This document shows positions 26,628 through 35,644 of a stretch of DNA of 63,453 bases, in pieces. Position 1 is the stretch's first letter. Every line of letters starts with the position of its first letter. The notes under the pieces were generated by a model that was not told the origin of the DNA, made no database searches, and was given only the letters and a program-made list of their open reading frames with translations. Location of the stretch: the NCBI GenBank assembly GCA_035390965.1, contig DAOPKE010000004.1, forward strand, positions 1 to 63,453, in the 5' to 3' direction. The DNA comes from GWF2-43-63 sp035390965 (GTDB lineage Bacteria > Bacteroidota > Bacteroidia > Bacteroidales > DTU049). A program made the position numbers and the translations under genes.

Positions 26628-27581
26628 TTAGAATTTATACGAAAATCCAAGTCCGAAAACTTCTTTAAACTGTGTGCGCGGGCCTTTACCAATGACGATT
26701 CCGGCTTCATCTTTTATTTCAATATCAATGTCATCGTCGTATATCAATGTTGTTCCAATGGTAACAGTGATGTATTTATTCACTTTCATACCAATATTGG
26801 TTTCCCAGTAAACATCGATATTCTGCGGGTTTTTAAGATAATTGGTAAACAACTCAAGCTTGGATGACAGCTTTACATTTTTCATTATATCCTTTGTAAA
26901 TGCGCCTTTGAAATAACCTCCAAACTCGGTCCGCATATGTTTGCCGGCTGTAAGAATAGTGCTATCGAGTGGGTTTATCACTGCGGGCTCAACACCGAAT
27001 GCACCTGCATTGGCCAGCGTTTCATCCAGAACAAAAGTCATTTTGCCGGTAACAGGAGCAAGAAACAAACTGAGCCAATCACCTTTTTTGAAATCATAAC
27101 CAGCAGCAAACAAAAGGTAGCCAGGTGCCATAATACGTGAAATAGCAACAGAATCGTTCGGATAATTATATCCCGGCATAAACTGCGTTTTAAAGTTCAG
27201 CAAAGCTGCAGCAAAACTATTGGACGATAATTTACGTCCGAATTTCGACGAAAAATCTATTTTATCATCTGTTTTCCGAACTTCCTGTTCTCCCTGTTTC
27301 ATAATTCCATAGCCAAGATCGAGCGTATTATCCCACGAAATCTTTCCTTTTTTATAATTTGCAAAAGAATTGACAATTGAATTGCCACTGAAGGAATTCT
27401 CGCCCCCGGCAGCCCAATTGCTGAGAGAGACCTGACTAAAAGCAACGGTAAACATTCCACCTTTTTTCCAGCCCTCGGTCGTGTCGGCATTCAACTTTCG
27501 GAGATCGGACTCCTTATCAGTAACCTGAGCAAACATGGTTGCTGAAATCAACATAAAAGCAACAATAAAAAAATGTTTCAT
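26628..27581 (-). CDS. DUF3078 outer-membrane beta-barrel protein
   Basis: A 317-residue protein with a signal peptide (cut near MFAQ). It matches the Bacteroidota DUF3078 family: the early GWKKGGMFTVAFSQVSLSNWAAGGENS block and the alternating aromatic and glycine strands that follow suggest a porin-like barrel ending in an aromatic residue (FSYKF). The function of the family is unknown. Its -7 box sits inside a hairpin at 27606-27637. Confidence 0.85.
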   Translation of the reverse strand: MKHFFIVAFMLISATMFAQVTDKESDLRKLNADTTEGWKKGGMFTVAFSQVSLSNWAAGGENSFSGNSIVNSFANYKKGKISWDNTLDLGYGIMKQGEQEVRKTDDKIDFSSKFGRKLSSNSFAAALLNFKTQFMPGYNYPNDSVAISRIMAPGYLLFAAGYDFKKGDWLSLFLAPVTGKMTFVLDETLANAGAFGVEPAVINPLDSTILTAGKHMRTEFGGYFKGAFTKDIMKNVKLSSKLELFTNYLKNPQNIDVYWETNIGMKVNKYITVTIGTTLIYDDDIDIEIKDEAGIVIGKGPRTQFKEVFGLGFSYKF

Positions 27582-27605
27582 AAGCGTCTTTTTTTTTAAA
27601 GTGAA

Positions 27606-27637
27606 ACGGCTACCCTTGATAATTCAAAGATAGCCGT
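27606..27637. promoter_or_regulatory. hairpin overlapping a -7 box (TATCTTTG, 27625-27632)
   Basis: AACGGCTA and TAGCCGTT form an 8-bp stem. The loop side contains the minus-strand -7 box of the DUF3078 gene, while the whole hairpin directly follows the stop of the OmpA gene at 27655. It may be a terminator combined with the next promoter. Confidence 0.55.
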
Positions 27638-27654
27638 TTTTGAAAAACTGTTTA

Positions 27655-29115
27655 TCAGAAATTGACTTTGAATTCAACCCGGCGGTTTTTGGCACGACCG
27701 GCAACAGTGGCATTATCCGCTACCGGAACCGTTTCGCCATAACCGGTTGCAGTCATCCGGGCGGCATCAATGCCTTTATCGGCTAAATACTTCTTCACAG
27801 CATTGGCTCTGCGTTGCGAAAGATCGAGGTTAGCAGCATCATCGCCAACGTTATCCGTATGACCATTGATTTCCAACAGGTATTCCGGATTATCCTGCAT
27901 TACCTTAACTACATTATTTAAAATAGTGAACGAAGTAGGACGGATAATGTCTTTTCCTGTTTCGAACTGAATACCGGTAAGGGCCTGAGTGAAAATCTTC
28001 TTCACTTCTTCTTTCACTTCAGGGCAACCTTTATTGGCCACAACACCCGGTACATCCGGACATTTATCATCAATATCAGCCACTTTATCTCCATCGCGGT
28101 CAGGACATCCTTTAAACTCAGCAGTACCAGCGACTTTCGGACAGCGGTCTTCACTATCAACAATACCATCATTATCTGTATCAGGGCAACCCTGGAATTT
28201 CTCAATACCGGCAACTGAAGGACAATTATCCTCGCTGTCCTGAATTCCGTCATTATCGGTGTCGGGGCATCCCTCAAACTTAGTAATACCAGCCACATCG
28301 GGGCATTTATCATTCTTGTCGGCAATACCATCCTTATCTCTATCGGGACAGCCCGCCAGATTGCTTAAACCTGCCACGTCAGGACATTCATCCACATTGT
28401 CCATCACTCCGTCACCATCACTGTCGGCAGGACAACCTTCGGCATTAACTACAGAACCAGCCGGAGAATTGAGACATTTGTCAAACTTATCTTTAACACC
28501 ATCTTTGTCGCTATCGCATGGAGCACCAAAGCCAATTACAATTCCCACCGAATGTTTCACATAGCAATCGTTCATATCGGCAACGGCAAAATCCCTGTCA
28601 TCATTAAAGGTAAGCTGATAAGTTCCGATATATTGAACAGCTATTTTGGGACTGATCTGATACTTGAGTCCCAATCCAAGAGGCACGATAAAATCAACGC
28701 CGGAAACTGAGATGCAATTCCCATTGTAATAAGCAAGTCCTGCACCGGCAATCAGCGATGGAGAAAATTTCCATTTGGCCGGAAACAAAATATCATTGTT
28801 CAATTTCAAAGACAACAACAAAGCAGGATCAAGTTTCTTTCCAAGAAATCTTTCTGCCGAAGATTTAAAATAGCCATAATCGCCATAACTGGCAGAAAGG
28901 CCGAGATCGAATGAAGGGCTGAGATAACGGTTCAACTGCATAGCGCCGAATCCGTAAAATGCTTTGCTGAAATCACCGATGGCATTTCCATAGTCGCCGG
29001 TATATTCATTTTTGCCCCCAAAAAAACCAATTGACCATTTGTTTTCTACAGTCTGAGCACTCATCATCTGAAAAAACAAAAGACTTATCAATAATAATCC
29101 TGTAACCTGTTTCAT
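27655..29115 (-). CDS. OmpA-family protein with thrombospondin type 3 repeats
   Basis: A 486-residue outer-membrane protein: signal peptide (ending MMSAQ), an eight-stranded barrel-like N-terminal domain (about residues 20-195), a rod of six to seven calcium-binding type 3 repeats of the pattern D-x-D-x-D-G-I-x-D-x-x-D-x-C-P (about 200-370), and a C-terminal OmpA domain (IRPTSFTILNNVV, INGHTDNVGDDAANLDLSQRRA, GYGETVP) that binds peptidoglycan. It links the outer membrane to the wall. A -7 box lies 26 bases upstream. Confidence 0.93.
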   Translation of the reverse strand: MKQVTGLLLISLLFFQMMSAQTVENKWSIGFFGGKNEYTGDYGNAIGDFSKAFYGFGAMQLNRYLSPSFDLGLSASYGDYGYFKSSAERFLGKKLDPALLLSLKLNNDILFPAKWKFSPSLIAGAGLAYYNGNCISVSGVDFIVPLGLGLKYQISPKIAVQYIGTYQLTFNDDRDFAVADMNDCYVKHSVGIVIGFGAPCDSDKDGVKDKFDKCLNSPAGSVVNAEGCPADSDGDGVMDNVDECPDVAGLSNLAGCPDRDKDGIADKNDKCPDVAGITKFEGCPDTDNDGIQDSEDNCPSVAGIEKFQGCPDTDNDGIVDSEDRCPKVAGTAEFKGCPDRDGDKVADIDDKCPDVPGVVANKGCPEVKEEVKKIFTQALTGIQFETGKDIIRPTSFTILNNVVKVMQDNPEYLLEINGHTDNVGDDAANLDLSQRRANAVKKYLADKGIDAARMTATGYGETVPVADNATVAGRAKNRRVEFKVNF

Positions 29116-29140
29116 AATATTTCAATTTTAATATTTATGA

Positions 29141-29148
29141 CAAAGATA
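29141..29148 (-). promoter_or_regulatory. -7 box (TATCTTTG) for the OmpA gene
   Basis: TAnnTTTG on the minus strand, 26 bases before the ATG at 29115. Confidence 0.55.
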
Positions 29149-29313
29149 GTGCTTAACGGAGGTATATTGCAACTACATTTTTGTTAAATATAGCCATCTG
29201 TAATATATTTGAAGTAATTTACATAAAGTACCAGGAAATTTGTCTGATTTTTAAGACTTAAGCAGTAGAAACATATGACAAAATCCTATATTTATTTTTC
29301 TAAAAATCATACA

Positions 29314-31275
29314 TCAACGGCGCCCCAGCATACGCACGCCTCTGACAATAATCTGAACATCGTTCCAGGCCTTATAATCGCGGGCATACACGATGTTCAG
29401 ATTGTCGATAGTAGCCGGATTATCAATCGGTTTCCGTGCATAATCAGCCGGATTGAGAACCCCTTTTTTGATGGCCGGAAAACGATGGCTCAGCGGAATG
29501 GAAAGATTGTATCCAACCCAGCTTTTACAACCAAAAAAGACCGAAAAGAGATTGGCAATGAAACCAATGGGCGATTGAATAAAAAACACGAGCACTGGTG
29601 AAAAAATCAGTAAAACAAAAGCTCCACCAAGGTCAACAAGTCTTTTACGCCTTAAATTTTCAGGTTTGGAAATATTGTTAATGTTGTAAACATAATAATC
29701 ACCTGGCTGATTGATATTATTGCTACCAATAATATACAAGCTTTCAGGGGGAGCAATTTTAAAATCAATCGATTTTTGGGAAAAGCCCGACATAAGACTG
29801 ATGATATCCTGCGATGAAATATTTTTTGCACAAAAAATCACCTCATTGATGCGATAAATATGCACCAGCTCGGTCAATGGCGAAATAAAACTGCTGCCGG
29901 CATTTTGCCCAAGCACATCTGCCGGATTTACAAAGTGGATATAGTCTATCTCCACTCCGGATTTTTCGAGTATGGAACTAACCCTATGCACCTCCTCATC
30001 TTCCCCAACGATAACAACACGCTTTGACTGACTACCCGACAATGTGAATCCATCTGTTTTTATAAAATGAAAAAACAAACGGCTCAGCATATAATAAATC
30101 ATTGTCCAGGCGGCACCCAGCAAAATAATGGCACGAGAAAAACGATATTCTTCCGGCAATAATGAATATCCAATTAGGATTAAGCCAGTACCAATAATAG
30201 CTCCCTGAGCCATTTTGCCAAGTTTAACCGGTTTATCATACCCCCCATTGAGAAAGACTGAAAGCATCCATAGAAAAGTATAAACGGCTATTCCTATCGT
30301 CAATAATTCAACTGGAAAAGCACCCCCGTCAGGGAAAATCACGTTTTTTTGCCAGAACTCACTGATCAGATACAGCCCCGAACCAATTAAAGCAGCATCC
30401 AGCAGTGGGAGGAAAATTTTTCTGATAAAGCGCGCCATGAGTGCCAAACCAGCTCTGAACCATATAGCCATATTAATAATGGCAATAAACAAACGCAGTT
30501 TTTCGCGTGCATAATGCTTCCGCGCAAAAATAATCATCGCATTATAAAATACAAATACATAATTAACACTGCTTTTTTTGGTGCTCTCGCCTTTATAATG
30601 AATAATGCGTGTTTCAGGGAAATAATAGTTTTTATACCCGGCTTTTAAAATGCGATACGACAAATCGATGTCCTCTCCATACATAAAAAAAGTCTCATCC
30701 AGCAAGCCGGTTTTATCCAGTGTTTCGCTCCGCAACAACATAAATGCACCACTCAGAACCTCTACCTGGTGAATTTTCTGTTTGTCGAGATAGGACAGAT
30801 GATATTTGCCAAACCGCTTTGAGCGCGGAAAAAGCGATGATAGTCCGAAAATTTTATAAAAGGAGACTTCCGGTGTGGGTAGTCCCCGCTTTGATTCCGG
30901 AAGAAAGTTGCCTTTGCCATCCACCATCATCACACCCAGTCCGCCGGCATCGGGTGTGCGATCCATAAAATCGATCACCTTGATGAATGTGGTTTCCTCC
31001 ACTACTGTATCGGGATTCAACAACAAAACATATTCTCCCCTGCTCTGCCTGATTGCCTGATTGTTGGCCTTTGCAAATCCCAGATTCTCTTTGTTGTCAA
31101 TCAAAATAAAATCGGGATATTTATTCTTCACCATCTGCACCGAGCCATCAACACTGTTGTTGTCAACAACAAACACTTCACCGTCAATGCCTTTCATGGC
31201 CAGTCTGACTGAAGCCAGACACTGCTCAAGAAAATGCTCTACATTGTAATTGACTATAACAACCGAAAGTTTCAT
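29314..31275 (-). CDS. GT2 glycosyltransferase fused to a sugar-transferase-like membrane module
   Basis: A 653-residue protein. Residues 1-230 are a GT-A family 2 transferase (SVVIVNYNVEHFLEQCL, VDNNSVDGS, LNPDTVV, GYKNYYFPETRIIHYKGEST), similar to rhamnosyltransferases. Several membrane helices follow (about 270-390). A Rossmann-like segment begins KRVVIVGEDEEV near 415. The C-terminus (RRKRLVDLGGAFVLLIFSPVLVFF ... WNDVQIIVRGVRMLG) resembles the membrane anchor and tail of polyprenyl-phosphate sugar transferases but lacks most of their catalytic region. Predicted role: surface polysaccharide synthesis. The -7 box is six bases before the ATG. Confidence 0.82.
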   Translation of the reverse strand: MKLSVVIVNYNVEHFLEQCLASVRLAMKGIDGEVFVVDNNSVDGSVQMVKNKYPDFILIDNKENLGFAKANNQAIRQSRGEYVLLLNPDTVVEETTFIKVIDFMDRTPDAGGLGVMMVDGKGNFLPESKRGLPTPEVSFYKIFGLSSLFPRSKRFGKYHLSYLDKQKIHQVEVLSGAFMLLRSETLDKTGLLDETFFMYGEDIDLSYRILKAGYKNYYFPETRIIHYKGESTKKSSVNYVFVFYNAMIIFARKHYAREKLRLFIAIINMAIWFRAGLALMARFIRKIFLPLLDAALIGSGLYLISEFWQKNVIFPDGGAFPVELLTIGIAVYTFLWMLSVFLNGGYDKPVKLGKMAQGAIIGTGLILIGYSLLPEEYRFSRAIILLGAAWTMIYYMLSRLFFHFIKTDGFTLSGSQSKRVVIVGEDEEVHRVSSILEKSGVEIDYIHFVNPADVLGQNAGSSFISPLTELVHIYRINEVIFCAKNISSQDIISLMSGFSQKSIDFKIAPPESLYIIGSNNINQPGDYYVYNINNISKPENLRRKRLVDLGGAFVLLIFSPVLVFFIQSPIGFIANLFSVFFGCKSWVGYNLSIPLSHRFPAIKKGVLNPADYARKPIDNPATIDNLNIVYARDYKAWNDVQIIVRGVRMLGRR

Positions 31276-31280
31276 CAGAG

Positions 31281-31288
31281 CAAAAATA
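31281..31288 (-). promoter_or_regulatory. -7 box (TATTTTTG) abutting the glycosyltransferase ATG
   Basis: TAnnTTTG on the minus strand only six bases from the start codon; the mRNA may be leaderless. Confidence 0.5.
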
Positions 31289-31326
31289 CTGATAAAACTT
31301 TAATGCGGAATAAAACAAACAATTTA

Positions 31327-32451
31327 TCAGTGATGTTTACGCAACTTCAGGCGCAGTGCCACCGAAAAATCAATATTGAAATACATTCCGCCGTCATCGC
31401 TTTGAAACGTTGACTCATCGTAACGAATGACATCATTATGCTCTGAGAATTGACGCAGACTCAGTTCGCACGAAAACGACAAACCAACTCTGCGCTTGGA
31501 TGAATAACCCATCCTCAAACCAATCCCAGTCACTGTTTTGTCATGCCAATAAGTCGAAGGTCTGCTTTGTGTCGAAATATAATTGGACTGATATACTTTG
31601 ATGCTATCGCCCATAATCTGTTTGAAATAAAGCGAAGGGCCGATGAAATAGAAACAGCTGGAATCGCTCCGGTTGGTGAATGTGAAAACCGGATTCAGAC
31701 GGAACATAATGTGGCTGCTGATGCAGTCGGGCTCATTCACACGGCGGACCGAATAAACATATCCATTCGGCGACAGCGGCTTGTAGCCGGCCTGCAGCGC
31801 AATTCCCCAGCTGGGTCTGAAATAATTGTCGAAGTTGAACGTGAAATTTGGAACCGGCAGCTTTTCGAGATCAGTCCCGATAAAGCAAAACTCCGATGGA
31901 TCCTCACTCCGAAGTAAACGTTTTTCAAACCGAATGCTATCTTTTGCCAGTTTCTTCGCGTTTTCTTTTTTTTCAGGTGTTTTGTTTGTGTCTTGTCTTA
32001 GATACTGCCTTATTGAATCACTTTGCAGCAAAGCCGTTGTTTCTTTCTTTCTCATCCGATTGATAACAACAAAATCATCGCCTTTGACTCTGGTGGTAAA
32101 TTCCTCATAAATAAAAGCACCCAATGTAATATAAAAAAACTGATACTGAATAAGCAGCAAGGGCGTACTGCACAAAGCAATAAAACCCGGAGTACAATAC
32201 TTCAATGTGAAAACTTCTGCCGGATTAATGCTGTCATTACCAACCAAAAACAAATTTTCAGAATGTAGTTTGATAGCACCAAAAGAGTGCTTGCCTTCAG
32301 TCGTTACAACTTTCACCCAGTGTCCGTTGCGGACTACCCAACTGATTTTGTGGGAGGTGCCGTCAACAAGGTGCATTCTCAGCGGTTTTTGCTCCTGAGC
32401 ATTCAGCAGTATTGCTGACATAAAAAACAAATAAACCAATAGAAAACGCAT
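31327..32451 (-). CDS. exported protein of unknown function
   Basis: A 374-residue protein with a signal peptide (MRFLLVYLFFMSAILLNAQ). Residues ~25-80 look like a small beta domain (LVDGTSHKISWVVRNGHW). One strongly hydrophobic stretch lies near residue 90-115, a charged Lys/Glu linker at about 150-185, and the rest has alternating strands suggesting an outer-membrane barrel ending LRLKLRKHH. I do not recognise the family. Its -7 box is at 32475-32482, and no partner gene is obvious. Confidence 0.7.
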   Translation of the reverse strand: MRFLLVYLFFMSAILLNAQEQKPLRMHLVDGTSHKISWVVRNGHWVKVVTTEGKHSFGAIKLHSENLFLVGNDSINPAEVFTLKYCTPGFIALCSTPLLLIQYQFFYITLGAFIYEEFTTRVKGDDFVVINRMRKKETTALLQSDSIRQYLRQDTNKTPEKKENAKKLAKDSIRFEKRLLRSEDPSEFCFIGTDLEKLPVPNFTFNFDNYFRPSWGIALQAGYKPLSPNGYVYSVRRVNEPDCISSHIMFRLNPVFTFTNRSDSSCFYFIGPSLYFKQIMGDSIKVYQSNYISTQSRPSTYWHDKTVTGIGLRMGYSSKRRVGLSFSCELSLRQFSEHNDVIRYDESTFQSDDGGMYFNIDFSVALRLKLRKHH

Positions 32452-32474
32452 AATTACTTATACTTGAACAAATG

Positions 32475-32482
32475 CAAATATA
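32475..32482 (-). promoter_or_regulatory. -7 box (TATATTTG)
   Basis: TAnnTTTG on the minus strand, 24 bases before the ATG at 32451. Confidence 0.5.
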
Positions 32483-32520
32483 AGCAGTTATTTAACTAAA
32501 AAATACATTCGCGAAAATAA

Positions 32521-32889
32521 TTAAAACGGCAGGTCGTCGCCTTCGTTTACTGAAAGGTCAATGCCACCCGAAGTTGGTGCATTCTGCGCCACATCGTAAT
32601 CGGGCATACGGTCCTGCATATCGCCACCGGCTTTTTCAACTTTCCAGGCCTTCACGCTGGTGTACCAGCGACCATTGTATTCGCGGCTTTCGATGTCAGC
32701 TTCCACCCGGACTTCTTCGCCCTGTTTCACATTGAACTGTTCCACTTTATCGCCAAAAATGGTGATGCATATTTTTTTGGGATACTGTCCCGGTACTTCA
32801 AGAATGAAATCCTGACGCTTCCATGTGCCATTCTGTCCCTGACCGCTCACTGCCTCGAGCACCTGAATAATTTTTCCTGATAATTCCAT
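32521..32889 (-). CDS. DUF3127 OB-fold-like protein
   Basis: A 122-residue protein matching DUF3127, a small Bacteroidota family with an OB-like fold. Visible features are the N-terminal MELSGKIIQVLE strand, the KRQDFILEVPGQYPKKICITIFGDK core and an acidic C-terminal tail ending GDDLPF, which resembles the acidic tip of single-stranded-DNA-binding proteins. A nucleic-acid role is therefore plausible but unproven. A -7 box at 32906-32913 lies 17 bases upstream. Confidence 0.85.
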   Translation of the reverse strand: MELSGKIIQVLEAVSGQGQNGTWKRQDFILEVPGQYPKKICITIFGDKVEQFNVKQGEEVRVEADIESREYNGRWYTSVKAWKVEKAGGDMQDRMPDYDVAQNAPTSGGIDLSVNEGDDLPF

Positions 32890-32905
32890 TATAGTTTCTT
32901 TTGAA

Positions 32906-32913
32906 CAAAAATA
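32906..32913 (-). promoter_or_regulatory. -7 box (TATTTTTG) for the DUF3127 gene
   Basis: TAnnTTTG on the minus strand, 17 bases before the ATG at 32889. Confidence 0.5.
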
Positions 32914-32994
32914 GTAAAAATCGTTTTTCGGATTACAACAAATGTGTTTTTTTATTCACAATTGAAGGTCCCTTACTTTGGCGCGACCCATGCT

Positions 32995-34254
32995 TCACTC
33001 TGGCGCGGATTTGCAATCCGTGACAGTGTAGCCATCCAACGCCTTCAACCGCTCCAGCACAGGCGGGTGGCTGTAATTCATAAACACATAATACGGATGC
33101 GGAGTCGGGTTGCTCAGGTTGTCAACCGACAGTTTTATCAAGGCATCTGCCAGCGCAGGTGAGTGCGTATGCTCCCATGCAAAGCGGTCGGCCGCATATT
33201 CGTGCCTGCGCGAAATCACATTGGAGACAATTCCCATGATGGTCGAAACCGGACTGAATAATAAGGCGAAAACCAGCAGAGATGCGTGCAGCGACGGCTC
33301 CATTCCAAGCGCGCCGGCAAACTCCGGTTTGGATAGAAACAGATTGAGCAGATACATGATCCCGAGATTCAGCACTGTGCTCATGAAAAAACCGGTGGTC
33401 ACATGTTTCATTTTGTAATGACCAATTTCATGCGCCAGCACGGCGACAATTTCTTCGGATGTGTGTTTTTCAATCAGCGTGTCATACAGCACAATGCGTT
33501 TCTTCGGGCCGATGCCCGTGAAATAGGCATTCGATTTTGTAGAGCGCTTGCTGCCGTTGATGACGTAAATATTTTTCAGATTAAAGCCGTTTGTTTTAGC
33601 GAAAAATTCAATGGCATCGCGCAATTCGCCGGCTTTAAGCGGTATTTGTTTGTTGAACAGCGGCACAATGATGTTGCTGTAAAACATGGTCATCAGCAGC
33701 GAAAACAACGTGAGCACACCCCAGGCCAGCAGCCAGAAATAATCAGAGATTGAATAATAAAACTCAGCCAACAACCAAAAAATGCCACCACCTAAAATGG
33801 CTGACATGATCCATGATTTGAATTTATCGCCGATAAAAATGGCCGGCGTTGATTTATTGAAGCCGTATTTCTGCTCAATGGTAAAAACAGAATACCATTG
33901 AAAAGGCAAGGTCAGAATATCGGCACTCAAAAGCAGAATTCCAAAAAATATGATTGAATGCCCGATTGAATGATTCCATATTCCCGCAGCCAGATTATCG
34001 ATCCAACCAAAACCACCGGCAAAAAGCATAGCGAGAATAATTGCCAGTTGAAAAAATGAAACAATGTGTGAAAGTCTGCTGCGGTCCATTGAGTAACTGC
34101 GGGCTTTCAGAAATTTTTCCTGAGTAAAAACAGAAGCGATTCTTTCAGGAACAGATTGTGGCCAGTTTCTGGAATTCAGCACTGAAAGCCAGGTATCAAG
34201 GATACTGTCAAACAGAAGAAATGCAATTATCAGAATAAAAATCAGATTTTCCAT
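32995..34254 (-). CDS. M48 family CAAX-type membrane metalloprotease (Ste24-like)
   Basis: A 419-residue integral membrane zinc protease. The zinc motif HEIGH lies in VAVLAHEIGHYKMKH near residue 285, and the third ligand Glu is in SRRHEYAADRFAWE near 355. About seven membrane helices surround it, as in Ste24/HtpX-type enzymes. The N-terminal half has the Ste24 FxxQ/EQKYGFNKSTP segment. In bacteria the substrates are probably membrane proteins, since prenylation is absent. The lipoprotein gene upstream ends 11 bases before its start. Confidence 0.92.
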   Translation of the reverse strand: MENLIFILIIAFLLFDSILDTWLSVLNSRNWPQSVPERIASVFTQEKFLKARSYSMDRSRLSHIVSFFQLAIILAMLFAGGFGWIDNLAAGIWNHSIGHSIIFFGILLLSADILTLPFQWYSVFTIEQKYGFNKSTPAIFIGDKFKSWIMSAILGGGIFWLLAEFYYSISDYFWLLAWGVLTLFSLLMTMFYSNIIVPLFNKQIPLKAGELRDAIEFFAKTNGFNLKNIYVINGSKRSTKSNAYFTGIGPKKRIVLYDTLIEKHTSEEIVAVLAHEIGHYKMKHVTTGFFMSTVLNLGIMYLLNLFLSKPEFAGALGMEPSLHASLLVFALLFSPVSTIMGIVSNVISRRHEYAADRFAWEHTHSPALADALIKLSVDNLSNPTPHPYYVFMNYSHPPVLERLKALDGYTVTDCKSAPE

Positions 34255-34265
34255 GTAAAAACCAA

Positions 34266-34955
34266 TCAGGATGGGAGACTTGTAGTATCAGCCGCTTCTT
34301 CTATTTGAACGCCTGCAGGAACATCAAATTTTTGTGAAGGAATTTCAACATTTACTTTCATCTTCACTGCTTCCATAGAGACTTCAATGCCTGAAACCGA
34401 CGAAACCGACTTTAAAGGAATACCTTCCCATATCCAGACTTTCATGTCTATTTCCTGTCCATTCACATTTTGTTTCTGGTTGTAGATTTTACATTCTTTT
34501 TCAAGAAATTTTTCAGATCCTTCAAAAACAATATTGTAACGTTTCATATCATCTGCAGAAAGGGTTCTATAGTTGTAGTTAGCTTCCGAGCTGTCCTGTT
34601 CCATTGTCATCCGAGAGCCAACTTTCAGAACCATATCAATATTATAAACCATTGAATCCTTCACAATATTCAATTGATGAACCTTCTGACCAAGGACTGT
34701 GGATTTGATTTCGCTAAGTGTTTTACGGCCAAAATCGTCGAACCACATGGTAATTTCCTGCGTGATACCCATCGTAGATGAAGTGTAAACAATAACGCCT
34801 GTTTTAAAGCCAAACTGGTCGGAATCGGAAGGAGCCACAGCGGTAATTTCCTTAAGAGAATCGAGCATGGACGCCACTTTTTCCTGATCCGGTTTATTGC
34901 CACAAGAAACAAAAAAGAACAGAGAGAGCATTGAGAGAATCAAAAGATTTTTCAT
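34266..34955 (-). CDS. lipoprotein, possibly LolA/DUF4412-like
   Basis: A 229-residue protein with a lipoprotein signal (MKNLLILSMLSLFFFVSC; lipobox FVSC). The mature part is mostly beta strands with recurring short phrases (MGITQEITMWFDDFGRKT, DSMVYNIDMVLKVGSRM, CKIYNQKQNVNGQEIDMKVWIWEGIPLK). This resembles the LolA-like half-barrel seen in DUF4412 proteins. Function is unknown. It lies in a minus-strand group with the AcpH-like gene (12 bases upstream) and the M48 protease. Confidence 0.7.
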   Translation of the reverse strand: MKNLLILSMLSLFFFVSCGNKPDQEKVASMLDSLKEITAVAPSDSDQFGFKTGVIVYTSSTMGITQEITMWFDDFGRKTLSEIKSTVLGQKVHQLNIVKDSMVYNIDMVLKVGSRMTMEQDSSEANYNYRTLSADDMKRYNIVFEGSEKFLEKECKIYNQKQNVNGQEIDMKVWIWEGIPLKSVSSVSGIEVSMEAVKMKVNVEIPSQKFDVPAGVQIEEAADTTSLPS

Positions 34956-34967
34956 ATTCAGTTTAAA

Positions 34968-35558
34968 TTAAAGTCGGTATTTGGTGTGCAGCGAAACAAA
35001 AGAAAAGATATCGCGAGCAAATATTTTAAAATCCGAATCCATCTCATTATAATATTTCACAAGATATTCAACGGTATCGGGCAAAGCATTGGCAAAATGA
35101 GTCCGCTTGGTCACTCCAATAAAAATTTCATTAAGACCATCAAAAGTTTCATACTTACCGAACCAATTGTCCTGCATTAGTTTATGAGACACTTTCTGAC
35201 TTTTAGGCGGCAAAGTATCCATTTTTTCATGCAACAATGCATAAAAAGCATTGATTTTTTTAATCATTGGCGTTTTAACAAGCTGCTTCCAGTTTTTAAT
35301 CAGAAAATGATCAAATAAAATATCGACAGCCACGGTAGCATAACGGGCATGAGAGGGCTTAAGCAATGCAACGCTGTGACGCACAGCCGGATGCATATCG
35401 CTATATGCATCAATAGCCCTATGCAGCAACACACCTTTTAAAACAGGGTTTGGCAATTCGGCCATAATTATGGTTCCCCTGATATGGTCGGCAATATAAT
35501 TTCCAATGATAATATCCGGATTATCACCACTTAAAACCAGATGAAACAGATAATTCAT
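34968..35558 (-). CDS. acyl carrier protein phosphodiesterase family (AcpH/DUF479)
   Basis: A protein of 196 residues from the ATG at 35558 (MNYLFHLVLSG); the longer frame starts at TTG. The N-terminal L-x-H-L-x-L-S-G-D-x-P pattern, GNYIADHIRG, LHRAIDAYSDMHPAVRHS and the VDILFDHFL segment match AcpH, which removes phosphopantetheine from acyl carrier protein and has an HD-like metal site. Bacteroidota members have not all been tested for this activity. Confidence 0.85.
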   Translation of the reverse strand: MNYLFHLVLSGDNPDIIIGNYIADHIRGTIIMAELPNPVLKGVLLHRAIDAYSDMHPAVRHSVALLKPSHARYATVAVDILFDHFLIKNWKQLVKTPMIKKINAFYALLHEKMDTLPPKSQKVSHKLMQDNWFGKYETFDGLNEIFIGVTKRTHFANALPDTVEYLVKYYNEMDSDFKIFARDIFSFVSLHTKYRL

Positions 35559-35644
35559 GATGTAAAAATAATTCAAAAATGTTTTCCTTCGCCAAAAGAA
35601 AAAAAATAATTATTTTCGTTGCAGAATAAAAAGAAAAGCAAAAT

